Assembly (NCBI GenBank): GCA_021793055.1 | Contig: JAJYTL010000020.1 | Location: 1-20,449, forward strand | DNA: 20,449 bases | Origin: Pseudomonadota bacterium | GTDB lineage: Bacteria > Pseudomonadota > Alphaproteobacteria > Ferrovibrionales > Ferrovibrionaceae | Direction: 5' to 3' | Shown here: positions 6,847-15,290 of the stretch, piece by piece | Position numbering within the stretch: position 1 is the first letter of the stretch | Layout: each line of letters opens with the position of its first letter | Position numbers and translations under genes: made by a program | Notes under the pieces: generated by a model | Told to the model about the DNA's origin: nothing | Seen by the model: the letters and a program-made list of their open reading frames with translations, nothing else | The model's database searches: none

Positions 6847-8052
6847 TCAGGCCACCGCCTCCAGCGCCAGGGCGACGCCCTGACCGACGCCGACGCACAT
6901 GGTGGCGAGCGCCCGCTTGACGCCGCGCTTCTTCATCTCGAGCGCGGCGGTGCCGGCGATGCGGGCGCCCGAAGCGCCGAGCGGGTGTCCCAGCGCGATG
7001 GCGCCGCCGTTCGGGTTGGCGTAATCGGCGTCGTCGGCGATGCCGAGCTCGCGCATGACGGCGAGCGCCTGGGCGGCGAAGGCCTCGTTGAGCTCGAAGA
7101 CCTCGAAATCGGCGACCTTCAGGCCGGTGCGGGCGAGCAGGCGACGCACCGCCGGATCCGGCCCGATGCCCATGACCCGGGGCTCGACGCCGGCCGAGGC
7201 GGCCGCCGTGATGCGGGCGATCGGGGTCAGGCCGTGCTTCGCGAGGGCGGCTTCCGAGGCGATGAGAAGCGCCGCCGCGCCGTCGTTGACGCCCGAGGCA
7301 TTGCCGGCGGTCACCGAGCCGCCGTCGCGGAAGGGCGCCGGCAGCTTGGCGAGCTGCTCCAAGGTGGTGCCGGGCCGCAGGTGTTCGTCCTGGTCGACGA
7401 CGATCGGCGCGCCCTTGCGCTGCGCGATCATGACCGGGGTGATTTCCTCGGCCAGGCGGCCACTGGCCTGGGCGGCGCCGGCCCGTTGCTGGCTGCGCAG
7501 CGCGAAGGCGTCCTGGTCGGCGCGGCTGATCTGATAGGCCTCGGCGACGTTTTCCGCCGTCTCGGGCATCGAATCGATGCCGTATTGCTTCTTCATCAGC
7601 GGATTGACGAAGCGCCAGCCGATCGTCGTGTCGAAGATTTCGCACTTGCGCGAGAAGGGCTGCTCGGCCTTGCCCATGACAAAGGGCGCCCGCGACATGG
7701 ATTCGACGCCCCCCGCGATGATCAGATCGGCCTCACCGGCCTTGACCGTGCGCGCGGCGAAACCGATGGCGTCGAGGCTCGAGGCGCAAAGCCGATTGAT
7801 CGTGGCGCCGGGCACGCTCGGCGGCAGGCCGGCCAAAAGCGCCGCCATGCGGCCGACGTTGCGATTGTCTTCGCCGGCTTGATTGGCGCAGCCCATTATC
7901 ACGTCGTCGATCGCCGCCGGGTCGATGTTGCCGTGGCGCGCCATCAAGGCGCGGATCGGGATCGCCGCCAGATCGTCGGCACGTACCGGCGCCAGGGCGC
8001 CGCCATAACGGCCGAAGGGCGTGCGGATAAAATCGACGATATAGGCATCCAT
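6847..8052 (-). CDS. Thiolase, 3-oxoadipyl-CoA thiolase type (PaaJ/PcaF-like)
   Basis: This encodes 401 residues, the same length as E. coli PaaJ, which it follows closely: IRTPFGRYGGAL, GCANQAGEDNRN, GGVESMSRAPFVMGKA, FDTTIGWRFVNPLM, DSMPETAENVAE, AGNASGVNDGAAAL. Catalytic residues are Cys89 (NRLCASSLDA), His356 (GGAIALGHPLG) and Cys386 (CVGVGQG). The enzyme cleaves 3-oxoadipyl-CoA to succinyl-CoA and acetyl-CoA, the last step of aromatic breakdown by the beta-ketoadipate or phenylacetate routes. Related thiolases act on other 3-oxoacyl-CoAs, so specificity is inferred. ATG 8052 has GGAGGAG upstream and matches the family start. No other pca or paa gene is present. It is divergent from the marR-emrAB operon across a 355-base control region. 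Confidence 0.9.
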   Translation of the reverse strand: MDAYIVDFIRTPFGRYGGALAPVRADDLAAIPIRALMARHGNIDPAAIDDVIMGCANQAGEDNRNVGRMAALLAGLPPSVPGATINRLCASSLDAIGFAARTVKAGEADLIIAGGVESMSRAPFVMGKAEQPFSRKCEIFDTTIGWRFVNPLMKKQYGIDSMPETAENVAEAYQISRADQDAFALRSQQRAGAAQASGRLAEEITPVMIAQRKGAPIVVDQDEHLRPGTTLEQLAKLPAPFRDGGSVTAGNASGVNDGAAALLIASEAALAKHGLTPIARITAAASAGVEPRVMGIGPDPAVRRLLARTGLKVADFEVFELNEAFAAQALAVMRELGIADDADYANPNGGAIALGHPLGASGARIAGTAALEMKKRGVKRALATMCVGVGQGVALALEAVA

Positions 8053-8291
8053 CAGGCAATCTCCTCCGATCAGACTTGCGATTGGGTTCGCGATCCCGTT
8101 GCAACGCCGCCACCCCGCGGATCGCCGCCGAGGCCCGCGCGACAAGGCGCGTTTCGGCAAGCGTGCTGCGCGAGTTTCTGCGGGTTTAGCGGAAAAGTCG
8201 AAAGCTAATTGCAGGCCGGCGGGCGGTTTGCGGCTATTGCGCAAGCTTGTGCCGATGTCGGGCCGCGCCGCCAAGTTCAGTCGAAAAATAT

Positions 8292-8350
8292 TGTATATCA
8301 ACGGCCTGTCGGCATGCCTCCGGCGCGGAGCAGGCATCCGAAAATATACA
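8292..8350. promoter_or_regulatory. AT-rich inverted half-sites in the thiolase/marR divergent region
   Basis: TGTATAT (8292-8298) and ATATACA (8344-8350) are exact inverted copies and lie in AT-rich patches within a GC-rich chromosome. The octamer GGCATGCC (8311-8318) between them is palindromic. A second inverted pair, AACCCT (8361-8366) and AGGGTT (8398-8403), lies next to the marR start. Such sites suit autoregulation by the MarR protein and possible control of the thiolase. No firm -35/-10 pair was identified. The rest of 8053-8280 shows no feature. Confidence 0.4.
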
Positions 8351-8407
8351 TTGTTTCTTAAACCCTCGGGGATTATATGTCGCGGCGATAATAACCAAGG
8401 GTTCTTA

Positions 8408-8941
8408 ATGCCTGAGCCGCTTGATCGCAGCTTCGGTTTTGCCGTCCACGATGTCTCGCGCCTGATGCGGAAGGTGTTCGACAGCCGTGTCCGCGCCCTC
8501 GGATTGACACGCGCGCAGTGGCGGGTGATCTCGTTTCTTCGCCGCTATCAGGGCGCCAATCAGGTCTTTCTCGCCGATGTCCTTGAGATGCAAACGGCGC
8601 CCCTGGGCCGGCTTCTCGACCGGCTCGAAGCCACCGGCTGGATCGAGCGGCGTCCGGACCCGCGCGATCGCCGCGCGAAGCAGATATTTCTCACGCCGCG
8701 GGCGGCGCCCGTGATCGAGGGGATCGCCCGCGCCGCCGAACGCACCAAGGCCGACGCGCTGTCCGGCTTGAGCCGCGAAGAGCAGGAGGACCTGGTCGAT
8801 ACGATGCTGAAAATCAAGGCTAATCTCATGGCTTGTCTGGCGTCGGGCGCGGTTGCGCAAGACGCCGTGACGGGCGCGGACTTTCCGGTCCGCCTCGCCG
8901 CGGCCGGAGCCGTGTCTCAGGAAACGTCGAAAGTCACATGA
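8408..8941 (+). CDS. MarR-family transcriptional regulator
   Basis: This encodes 177 residues. The N-terminal helix (FGFAVHDVSRLMRKVFDSRV) leads into the winged helix-turn-helix: LTRAQWRVISFLRRYQG, then VFLADVLEMQTAPLGRLLDRLEATGWIERRPDPRDRRAKQIFLT, with the recognition helix and the DPRDRRAK wing typical of MarR/EmrR. The C-terminal helices end in a roughly 30-residue low-complexity tail (Ala/Val-rich) beyond the usual MarR length. ATG 8408 is preceded by AAGGG six bases upstream; a longer frame from 8099 would cross the control region and is unlikely. The stop overlaps the next start as ATGA. By analogy with EmrR-EmrAB it probably represses the downstream pump and releases on binding an aromatic or other small ligand. 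The ligand is unknown. Confidence 0.9.
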   Translation: MPEPLDRSFGFAVHDVSRLMRKVFDSRVRALGLTRAQWRVISFLRRYQGANQVFLADVLEMQTAPLGRLLDRLEATGWIERRPDPRDRRAKQIFLTPRAAPVIEGIARAAERTKADALSGLSREEQEDLVDTMLKIKANLMACLASGAVAQDAVTGADFPVRLAAAGAVSQETSKVT

Positions 8942-10065
8942 ACGCAGTCAATACGCTTTCGCCGACCGACAGCAAGATCGCCGGCCTTCGCGGTTTTAGC
9001 CGTGCGCGGCGGCCGTTGGTCCGGATCGGCCTTCTTCTGCTGGCACCGCTCGCGCTGCTGATCGGCGGCGGCTACTATTATATCACCGGCGGGCGCTACG
9101 TTTCGACCGAGGACGCGTATATCCGGACCGATATGGTGCGGATCAACGCTCAGATCTCGGGTCAGGTGAGCGCGGTCGACGTCGCCAACAATCAGAAAGT
9201 CGCCGCCGGGCAGGTTCTCTTCCGCATCGATCCCGCGACTTATCAGATTGCGCTCGATCAGGCCTCGGCGGCCTTGGCGGCGGTGCCAGACAAGATTGCG
9301 GCGCTGCGCGCCGCCTACCAGGCGCGGGAGGCGGAACTCAAGGCGGCCGAGGAAACGGTTGCCTTCCGCCAGAGCGAGTTCATGCGCCAGAAGAACATGC
9401 TGGTTCGCGGCGCGACCTCGCAGCAAAGCTTCGACGCCGCTCAGCACGGCTTGGTGGTCGCCGAGCAGCAGGTCGCCGTCGTGCAAGGGCAGATCGCCGA
9501 GGTTCTTGCCCAACTGGCCGGCAAGGTGAACGCGCCGGTAACCGATTATCCGCTTTATCGCGAGGCCCTGGCGCGGCGCGACCAGGCGGCGCTGAATCTC
9601 AGCTACACGGTGGTTCGCGCACCGGCGGCGGGGATCGTGACCCGCGTGCCGGAGATTCGGCCCGGCGATTTCGTCCAGGCTGGCGTGCCGTTGTTCAGCT
9701 TGGCGGAAACCGGCCATGTCTGGGTGCGGGCGGATTTCAAGGAGACCGCGCTGACCCATGTGGTGCCGGGGCAGGATGCGACGGTTACCGTCGATACCTA
9801 CCCGGGGCGCACGTGGAAGGCCAAGGTCGAAAGCATCAGCCCGGCGACCGGCTCGGAGTTTTCGCTGCTGCCGCCGCAGAATTCATCCGGCAACTGGGTC
9901 AAGGTGGTGCAGCGGATTCCCCTCCGCCTCGACATCGTGCCGGCGACGAACGGCCCGGTATTGCGCGCCGGCATGAGCGTTGTCGCCACCATCGATACCA
10001 AGCACCATTATCCGCTGCCCGGCTTTCTTAGCGACATTCTCGGCTGGTTCGGCATCGGCCGATGA
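8938..10065 (+). CDS. EmrA/HlyD-family membrane fusion protein
   Basis: This encodes 375 residues. A short cytoplasmic N-terminus, one membrane anchor (about 28-50) and GRYVSTEDAYIRTDMVRINAQISGQVSAVDVANNQKVAAGQ (barrel and first lipoyl half) match EmrA proteins. Residues about 105-200 form a long alpha-helical hairpin likely to be a coiled coil. The second lipoyl half (LSYTVVRAPAAGIVTRVPEIRPGDFVQAGVPLF) and the beta-barrel (VWVRADFKETALTHVVPGQ) follow. It would link the inner-membrane transporter encoded next to an outer-membrane TolC-type channel. No such channel gene lies in the window. Start and stop both overlap their neighbours by four bases (ATGA), so the three genes form one translationally coupled operon. 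Confidence 0.93.
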   Translation: MNAVNTLSPTDSKIAGLRGFSRARRPLVRIGLLLLAPLALLIGGGYYYITGGRYVSTEDAYIRTDMVRINAQISGQVSAVDVANNQKVAAGQVLFRIDPATYQIALDQASAALAAVPDKIAALRAAYQAREAELKAAEETVAFRQSEFMRQKNMLVRGATSQQSFDAAQHGLVVAEQQVAVVQGQIAEVLAQLAGKVNAPVTDYPLYREALARRDQAALNLSYTVVRAPAAGIVTRVPEIRPGDFVQAGVPLFSLAETGHVWVRADFKETALTHVVPGQDATVTVDTYPGRTWKAKVESISPATGSEFSLLPPQNSSGNWVKVVQRIPLRLDIVPATNGPVLRAGMSVVATIDTKHHYPLPGFLSDILGWFGIGR

Positions 10066-11612
10066 CCGACCGGGCCGTGAGCGGCGGGGCCGGGCAGCCC
10101 CGCTTTCAGCTCGCTATGATCACCTTCGGCACCATGCTGGCGACGATCATGCAGGCGCTGGACACGACCATCGCGAACGTCGCGCTGCCCTATATGCAAG
10201 GGGCGTTTTCCGCCACCCTCGACCAGATCACCTGGGTCTTGACGTCCTATATCGTCGCGGCCGCGATCATGACGCCGCCGACCGGCTGGCTTGCCGCGCG
10301 CTTCGGGCGCAAGCGCCTCTATCTCGTTTCGGTCGTGGGCTTCACCGTCGCCTCGATGTTCTGCGGCATCGCCGGCTCGCTGACGGAAATGGTCGTCTTC
10401 CGCATCATCCAGGGGTGTTTCGGCGCGGCGCTGGTACCGCTCTCGCAGGCGACGCTGCTCGACAACTATCCGACGTCGCGGCACGGCCAAGCCATGGCGA
10501 TCTGGGGCGTCGGCATCATGCTCGGGCCCATTCTCGGCCCGACCCTCGGCGGATGGCTGACCGAGAACTATAGCTGGCGCTGGGTTTTCTACATCAATGT
10601 TCCGGTCGGCATCCTGGGCTTCATGGTGATCGCTTCCTACGTTTCGGAGACGGCGCGGAACGTCCGCCTCAAGTTCGATCTGTTCGGTTTTCTCGCCATC
10701 AGCATCGCCGTCGCGGCGCTGCAGATGTTCCTCGACCGCGGCCAGCAGCTCGATTGGTTCGGCTCCTATGAGATCGTCATCGAGGCCATCATCGCGGCAC
10801 TCTGCCTCTATACCTTTCTCGTCCACACCTTCACCGCCGAGCGGCCGTTCATCAGCCCGAGCCTGTTTCGCGACTGGAATTTCTCGCTCAGCCTTATCTT
10901 CATCTTTGTCGTCGGTATGATCCTCTACGCCACCATGGCGCTGTTGCCGCCGTTCATGCAGGAGCTTCTGAACTATCCGGTGGTGACGGTCGGCTTCCTC
11001 CTGGCGCCGCGCGGCATCGGCACCATGATCGCGATGATGATCGTCGGCCGCATCATCGGCCCGGTGCAGCCGCGTTTCCTGCTTGTCTTCGGTTTTGCCC
11101 TCAATGCCGTCGCGCTGTGGTGGATGTCGACCTTCTCGCTCTACATCCTGCCGTGGGAGGTGTTTGCGAGCGGCGTCGTGCAGGGCTTCGGCCTCGGCTT
11201 CGTCTTCGTGCCGCTGACGACCGTCGGCTTCTCGACCCTGGCGCCGGAGCGCCGCACCGAGGGGGCGGGCGTCTACAACCTGCTGCGCAATATCGGCAGT
11301 TCGGTCGGCATTTCCATCGTCGCCGCGCTGCTTGAGCGCAACACGCAGATCAACCACGCGACCATCGGTGCCGTGGCGACGCCCTTCAACCCGATGTTTC
11401 GTCTGCCGCTGGTCGAGCACCTGTTCAATCTGCATACCGCCTCCGGCCTCACCATGTTGAACGCCGAGGTGACGCGCCAGGCGGCAATGATCGGCTATAT
11501 CGACGACTTCCGGTTGATGATGTACCTCTCGCTCGCGGTGCTGCCGTTTATCCTTCTTCTCGGCAAGCCGCCACGCGGGCGCGGCCTGCCGGCGGCGGCC
11601 CTCGCCGACTAG
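10062..11612 (+). CDS. EmrB-type MFS drug efflux transporter (DHA2, 14 helices)
   Basis: This encodes 516 residues with about 14 hydrophobic helices. Helix 1 carries QALDTTIANVALPYMQG, the DHA2 motif D1. The loop between helices 2 and 3 has motif A (GWLAARFGRKRLYL). Helix 5 has the antiporter motif C (GIMLGPILGPTLGGWL). A later region has ERRTEGAGVYNLLRNIGSSVGIS. These features identify a proton-driven drug/H+ antiporter of the EmrB/QacA group, which works with the membrane fusion protein encoded just upstream. The substrate is not predictable from sequence; hydrophobic toxins, uncouplers or aromatic acids are usual. The C-terminus ends in a short basic and Ala-rich tail. The operon ends here, and the palindromic repeat element at 11616-11709 follows at once. 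Confidence 0.93.
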   Translation: MTDRAVSGGAGQPRFQLAMITFGTMLATIMQALDTTIANVALPYMQGAFSATLDQITWVLTSYIVAAAIMTPPTGWLAARFGRKRLYLVSVVGFTVASMFCGIAGSLTEMVVFRIIQGCFGAALVPLSQATLLDNYPTSRHGQAMAIWGVGIMLGPILGPTLGGWLTENYSWRWVFYINVPVGILGFMVIASYVSETARNVRLKFDLFGFLAISIAVAALQMFLDRGQQLDWFGSYEIVIEAIIAALCLYTFLVHTFTAERPFISPSLFRDWNFSLSLIFIFVVGMILYATMALLPPFMQELLNYPVVTVGFLLAPRGIGTMIAMMIVGRIIGPVQPRFLLVFGFALNAVALWWMSTFSLYILPWEVFASGVVQGFGLGFVFVPLTTVGFSTLAPERRTEGAGVYNLLRNIGSSVGISIVAALLERNTQINHATIGAVATPFNPMFRLPLVEHLFNLHTASGLTMLNAEVTRQAAMIGYIDDFRLMMYLSLAVLPFILLLGKPPRGRGLPAAALAD

Positions 11613-11615
11613 ACC

Positions 11616-11709
11616 TCTCGAAAAGTGGATTCACTGTCCCGGATCGTGCTCCGAGTTGCCGAGGCAGCGCAGGGGCATGATTTTGGGGCGATCCGACCGG
11701 AAATCATCG
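11616..11709. repeat. Intergenic palindromic repeat element, copy 2
   Basis: This shares the block order of the element at 1113-1210: CGAAAA..GGATT..CTGT..CGG, then GATCGTGCTC opposing GGGGCATGATT, an inner TGCC-GA-GGCA hairpin, and ATGATTT (11677-11683) pairing with AAATCAT (11701-11707). It fills the space between the emrB stop and the stop of the convergent thioesterase gene, so it could end both transcripts. Confidence 0.6.
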
Positions 11710-11728
11710 CGTGTTGAACGGTTCGGAT

Positions 11729-12112
11729 TCAGGCCGGCTGCTGCAAGCCGGCGAGAAAGGGCGCGAGCTCGAGCACGAAGCGCTCATGCTGACCGGAGAG
11801 GATCTGATGGCGCGCGTCGCGGCCTTCGACGTCGAACAGATAACGCCGCCGGTCGACCTCGCGCAGCGTCGCGACGATGGTGACCGACATGCCGAGCGGC
11901 GTCGCCTTGATGTGGCGGATGTTCACCGCCGTGCCGACCGTCCCCTGGCCGGGTTTGAGGTGCGGCAGAAGGAGTTGATGGCACGCGACTTCGGCGAAGC
12001 TCACTAGCATCGGCGTTCCGAGCACCATCACGCCGGGGTTGCCCAAGACATCGGCGGTGTGTTCGGGCCGCACCTCGCGTTGCAGCGTAAACTGCTGACC
12101 AACCGTAAGCAT
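11729..12112 (-). CDS. Hotdog-fold acyl-CoA thioesterase, FlK-like
   Basis: This encodes 127 residues, the size of single-domain hotdog thioesterases. The spacing of likely catalytic residues matches the fluoroacetyl-CoA thioesterase FlK: Thr33, Glu41 (eight on) and His67 (26 further), in GTPMLVSFAEVACHQ and VNIRHIKATPLG, compared with Thr42, Glu50 and His76 in FlK. The C-terminal part has RYLFDVEGRD and the ILSGQHERFVLE strand typical of the family. It probably hydrolyses a small acyl-CoA. Activity on fluoroacetyl-CoA itself is not implied, because most bacterial FlK-like proteins are uncharacterised. ATG 12112 has AAGGGG six bases upstream; a longer frame to 12280 overlaps low-quality sequence. 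It is convergent to emrB and 103 bases downstream of the mucR-like gene on the same strand. Confidence 0.85.
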   Translation of the reverse strand: MLTVGQQFTLQREVRPEHTADVLGNPGVMVLGTPMLVSFAEVACHQLLLPHLKPGQGTVGTAVNIRHIKATPLGMSVTIVATLREVDRRRYLFDVEGRDARHQILSGQHERFVLELAPFLAGLQQPA

Positions 12113-12215
12113 GGAATCCCCTTTATCCGTCCCAGATCGCCGGCGCGGGGCGCGGGGCGAGGCCGGCCCTGGCTGGGCGCCGGGAAGAGACGAGCGGCGG
12201 ATCGATATTCCGGCG

Positions 12216-12644
12216 CTAACCCGACCGGCCCTTGCGGCCGAGGCCGATTTTCTTGGCGAAGGCCGAGCGTTGCTGAGCATAGTTCGGTGCCACCAGCGGA
12301 TAGTCGGGTCCGAGGTTCCATTTCGCGCGGTATTCGTCGGGCGTCATGTGGTAGGTGGACCGGAGATAGCGTTTCAGCATCTTCAGCTTTTTGCCGTCTT
12401 CGAGGCAAATAATGTAGTCGGGCGTCACGGATTTTCGAATCGGAACCGCCGGCTTGGCAGTGTTGAGGGCCGCGCCGTCTTCCTCGTAGCGCCGCAGGGC
12501 GTTGAGCGTCCCATGAACGGCCTTTAGAATCTCCGTGAGTTGCGTCGTCGGAACGTCGTTTCGGCTGACGTAGGCGGAAACGATCTCCGCCGCAAAACGA
12601 AGAAGTTGATTCGCATCCTCTGAATTTCCGACTTGGTCTGCCAT
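12216..12644 (-). CDS. MucR/Ros-family transcriptional regulator with degenerate zinc finger
   Basis: This encodes 142 residues, the usual MucR length. The N-terminal helices (about 10-50) form the oligomerisation region. The C-terminal Ros/MucR DNA-binding domain runs YIICLEDGKKLKMLKRYL, then MTPDEYRAKW and LGPDYPLVAPNYAQQRSAFAKKIGLG. At the four zinc-ligand positions (C-x2-C-x9-H-x4-H in Ros) it has Cys80, Asp83, Tyr93 and Tyr98, so only one classical ligand remains. Some rhizobial homologues are known to fold with altered or no metal binding, so the protein is probably functional. The family binds AT-rich DNA with T-A steps, usually represses its own gene, and controls envelope, motility and exopolysaccharide genes. 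ATG 12644 has GGGGGA upstream, and a promoter is proposed at 12699-12726. Confidence 0.92.
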   Translation of the reverse strand: MADQVGNSEDANQLLRFAAEIVSAYVSRNDVPTTQLTEILKAVHGTLNALRRYEEDGAALNTAKPAVPIRKSVTPDYIICLEDGKKLKMLKRYLRSTYHMTPDEYRAKWNLGPDYPLVAPNYAQQRSAFAKKIGLGRKGRSG

Positions 12645-12698
12645 CGTGAACTATCCCCCGCACTACTTTGAAGGTGGCGAAGCAGGACCGCCTAGTAC

Positions 12699-12726
12699 AA
12701 TCTACATATTGAACTCGGTATGTCAA
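12699..12726 (-). promoter_or_regulatory. Candidate sigma-70 promoter of the mucR-like gene
   Basis: On the minus strand a perfect TTGACA (12726-12721) is followed after 16 bases by TAGATT (12704-12699), four of six matches to the -10 consensus. It lies about 55 bases upstream of the ATG. The spacer begins and ends with ACATA/TATGT inverted arms, which could be an operator for autoregulation. Confidence 0.5.
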
Positions 12727-12754
12727 ACTTGGCAACGCTGTTCTGTGGCGACGT

Positions 12755-12810
12755 TGGCGGCTTAATCCTCGCCGCCACTATGCGCTGATTTGGCGGTTCG
12801 GCGGCTTAAT
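12755..12810. repeat. Hairpin and 11-bp direct repeat in the mucR-rpiB spacer
   Basis: GGCGGCTTAAT occurs at 12756-12766 and again at 12800-12810, 44 bases apart. The first copy is the left arm of a 7-bp hairpin (TGGCGGC at 12755-12761, GCCGCCA at 12771-12777). After the second copy the spacer turns strongly AT-rich (about 12805-12885) with many T-A steps (TATATTATATG), the kind of DNA MucR proteins bind. No gene is seen between 12645 and 12986. Confidence 0.4.
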
Positions 12811-12986
12811 TTAAGAGGCATGCTTTATTCTACGAAGCTTTCAGACAGTATATTATATGCAATATCACGTTATGTTCATTGAGGCGTTTTGCCTGGTTTG
12901 CCCGTGGTTTGTGGACCCCTGGCCATCGGCACCGAGATGTGGTATGAACCGCGCCTCCCTCAGTTAAGCGTCGGATGTGGACCGCC

Positions 12987-13438
12987 ATGCCTCGGGATAT
13001 TGTTGCTATTGCGGCGGATCACGCAGGGTTCCCCTTGAAGTCCGTATTGGCGGAGGATCTCCGGGGCATGGGCTTCGACGTTCTCGATCTCGGCACCGAC
13101 GGCCCGGATTCGGTCGATTACCCGGATTATGGCGAGGCGCTCGCCAAGGCCATCGCCGCCGGCCGAGCGAAGTTCGGCGTCGCCATCTGCGGCACGGGGA
13201 TCGGCATCAGCATCGCCGCCAACCGCGAGCGCAAGGTTCGCGCCGCGCTCTGCCACGACGTGTCCACCGCCCGCTTGAGCCGCGAACATAACGATGCCAA
13301 TGTGCTGGTGCTCGGTGCCCGGACCCTCGGAATTCAGACGGCGCGCGACTGCCTGAAGACCTTCTTGACCACGGCCTTCGCCGGCGGACGGCATGTCAGG
13401 CGCGTGGCCAAGCTTTCCCCTGACGACGGAGGTCAGTG

Positions 13439-13439
<1 letters not shown>
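12987..13439 (+). CDS. rpiB: Ribose-5-phosphate isomerase B
   Basis: This encodes 150 residues. It interconverts ribose-5-phosphate and ribulose-5-phosphate in the pentose phosphate pathway, in the cytoplasm. Signature segments are IAADHAGFPLK (phosphate and substrate binding), VDYPDYGEALA, the active-site AICGTGIGISIAANR with Cys68, and RAALCHDVSTARLSREHNDANVLVLGAR. ATG 12987 fits the family start; ATG 12975 in the same frame would add four residues and is possible. The stop shares one base with the start of glyA (TGATG), and the pair rpiB-glyA is common in alphaproteobacteria. Ribulose-5-phosphate made here is the substrate of the RibB half of RibBA encoded downstream. Confidence 0.93.
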
Positions 13440-14749
<1,310 letters not shown>

Positions 14750-14825
14750 GCCGACGCCGAGCCGCGCAGCCGCGGCGGCCGGTCGAGACGAGAAAACATC
14801 GCGATTCGGCGAGGGGGGGAAGGGG

Positions 14826-15290
14826 ATGCGCTGTCCGTTCTGTGGCAATGAGGATACCCAGGTCAAGGATTCGCGGCCGACCGAGGACAACACGGCGATC
14901 CGCCGCCGGCGCTTTTGCACCGGCTGCGGCGCCCGCTTCACGACCTTCGAGCGCGTGCAGCTGCGCGAGCTTACCGTGGTTAAGAAGAACGGCCAGCGGG
15001 TGCCCTTCGACCGCGACAAGCTGGCGCGCTCGATCCTGATCGCGACGCGCAAGCGGCCGGTCGATCCCGAGCGGATCGAGCGCATGATCAACGGCATTGT
15101 GCGCCGGCTGGAGAGCGCTGGCGAGAACGAGATCAGCTCGGAAACCGTCGGCGAGATGGTGATGGACGCGCTGGCCAGCCTCGACCCGGTCGCCTATGTC
15201 CGATTTGCATCGGTCTACCGCAATTTCCGCGAGGCGAAGGATTTCGAGGATTTCGTCGGCCGGTTGAGCGGCGGTGCCGAAAACGACTGA
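14826..15290 (+). CDS. nrdR: Ribonucleotide reductase repressor NrdR
   Basis: This encodes 154 residues. The N-terminal zinc ribbon has Cys3, Cys6 (MRCPFC) and Cys31, Cys34 (FCTGCG). It is followed by an ATP-cone (about 46-136) starting VVKKNGQRVPFDRDKLARSI, and the conserved VAYVRFASVYRNFREAKDFEDF near the end. NrdR senses ATP/dATP and represses ribonucleotide reductase genes through NrdR boxes. I see no NrdR box in this window. ATG 14826 follows a GGGGGGAAGGGG stretch. The end overlaps the ribD start by 17 bases, an arrangement usual in alphaproteobacteria. Confidence 0.97.
   Translation: MRCPFCGNEDTQVKDSRPTEDNTAIRRRRFCTGCGARFTTFERVQLRELTVVKKNGQRVPFDRDKLARSILIATRKRPVDPERIERMINGIVRRLESAGENEISSETVGEMVMDALASLDPVAYVRFASVYRNFREAKDFEDFVGRLSGGAEND

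Noticed and set aside
8099..8407. Upstream in-frame extension of the marR coding region by about 100 codons
   Set aside because: It runs through the AT-rich control region, the encoded residues do not resemble MarR proteins, and ATG 8408 has a suitable ribosome site.
10008..11435. Long minus-strand open frame of about 475 codons antisense to emrB
   Set aside because: The composition is almost entirely charged residues (Arg, Asp, Glu, His) with no domain, and the plus strand encodes a full 14-helix transporter.
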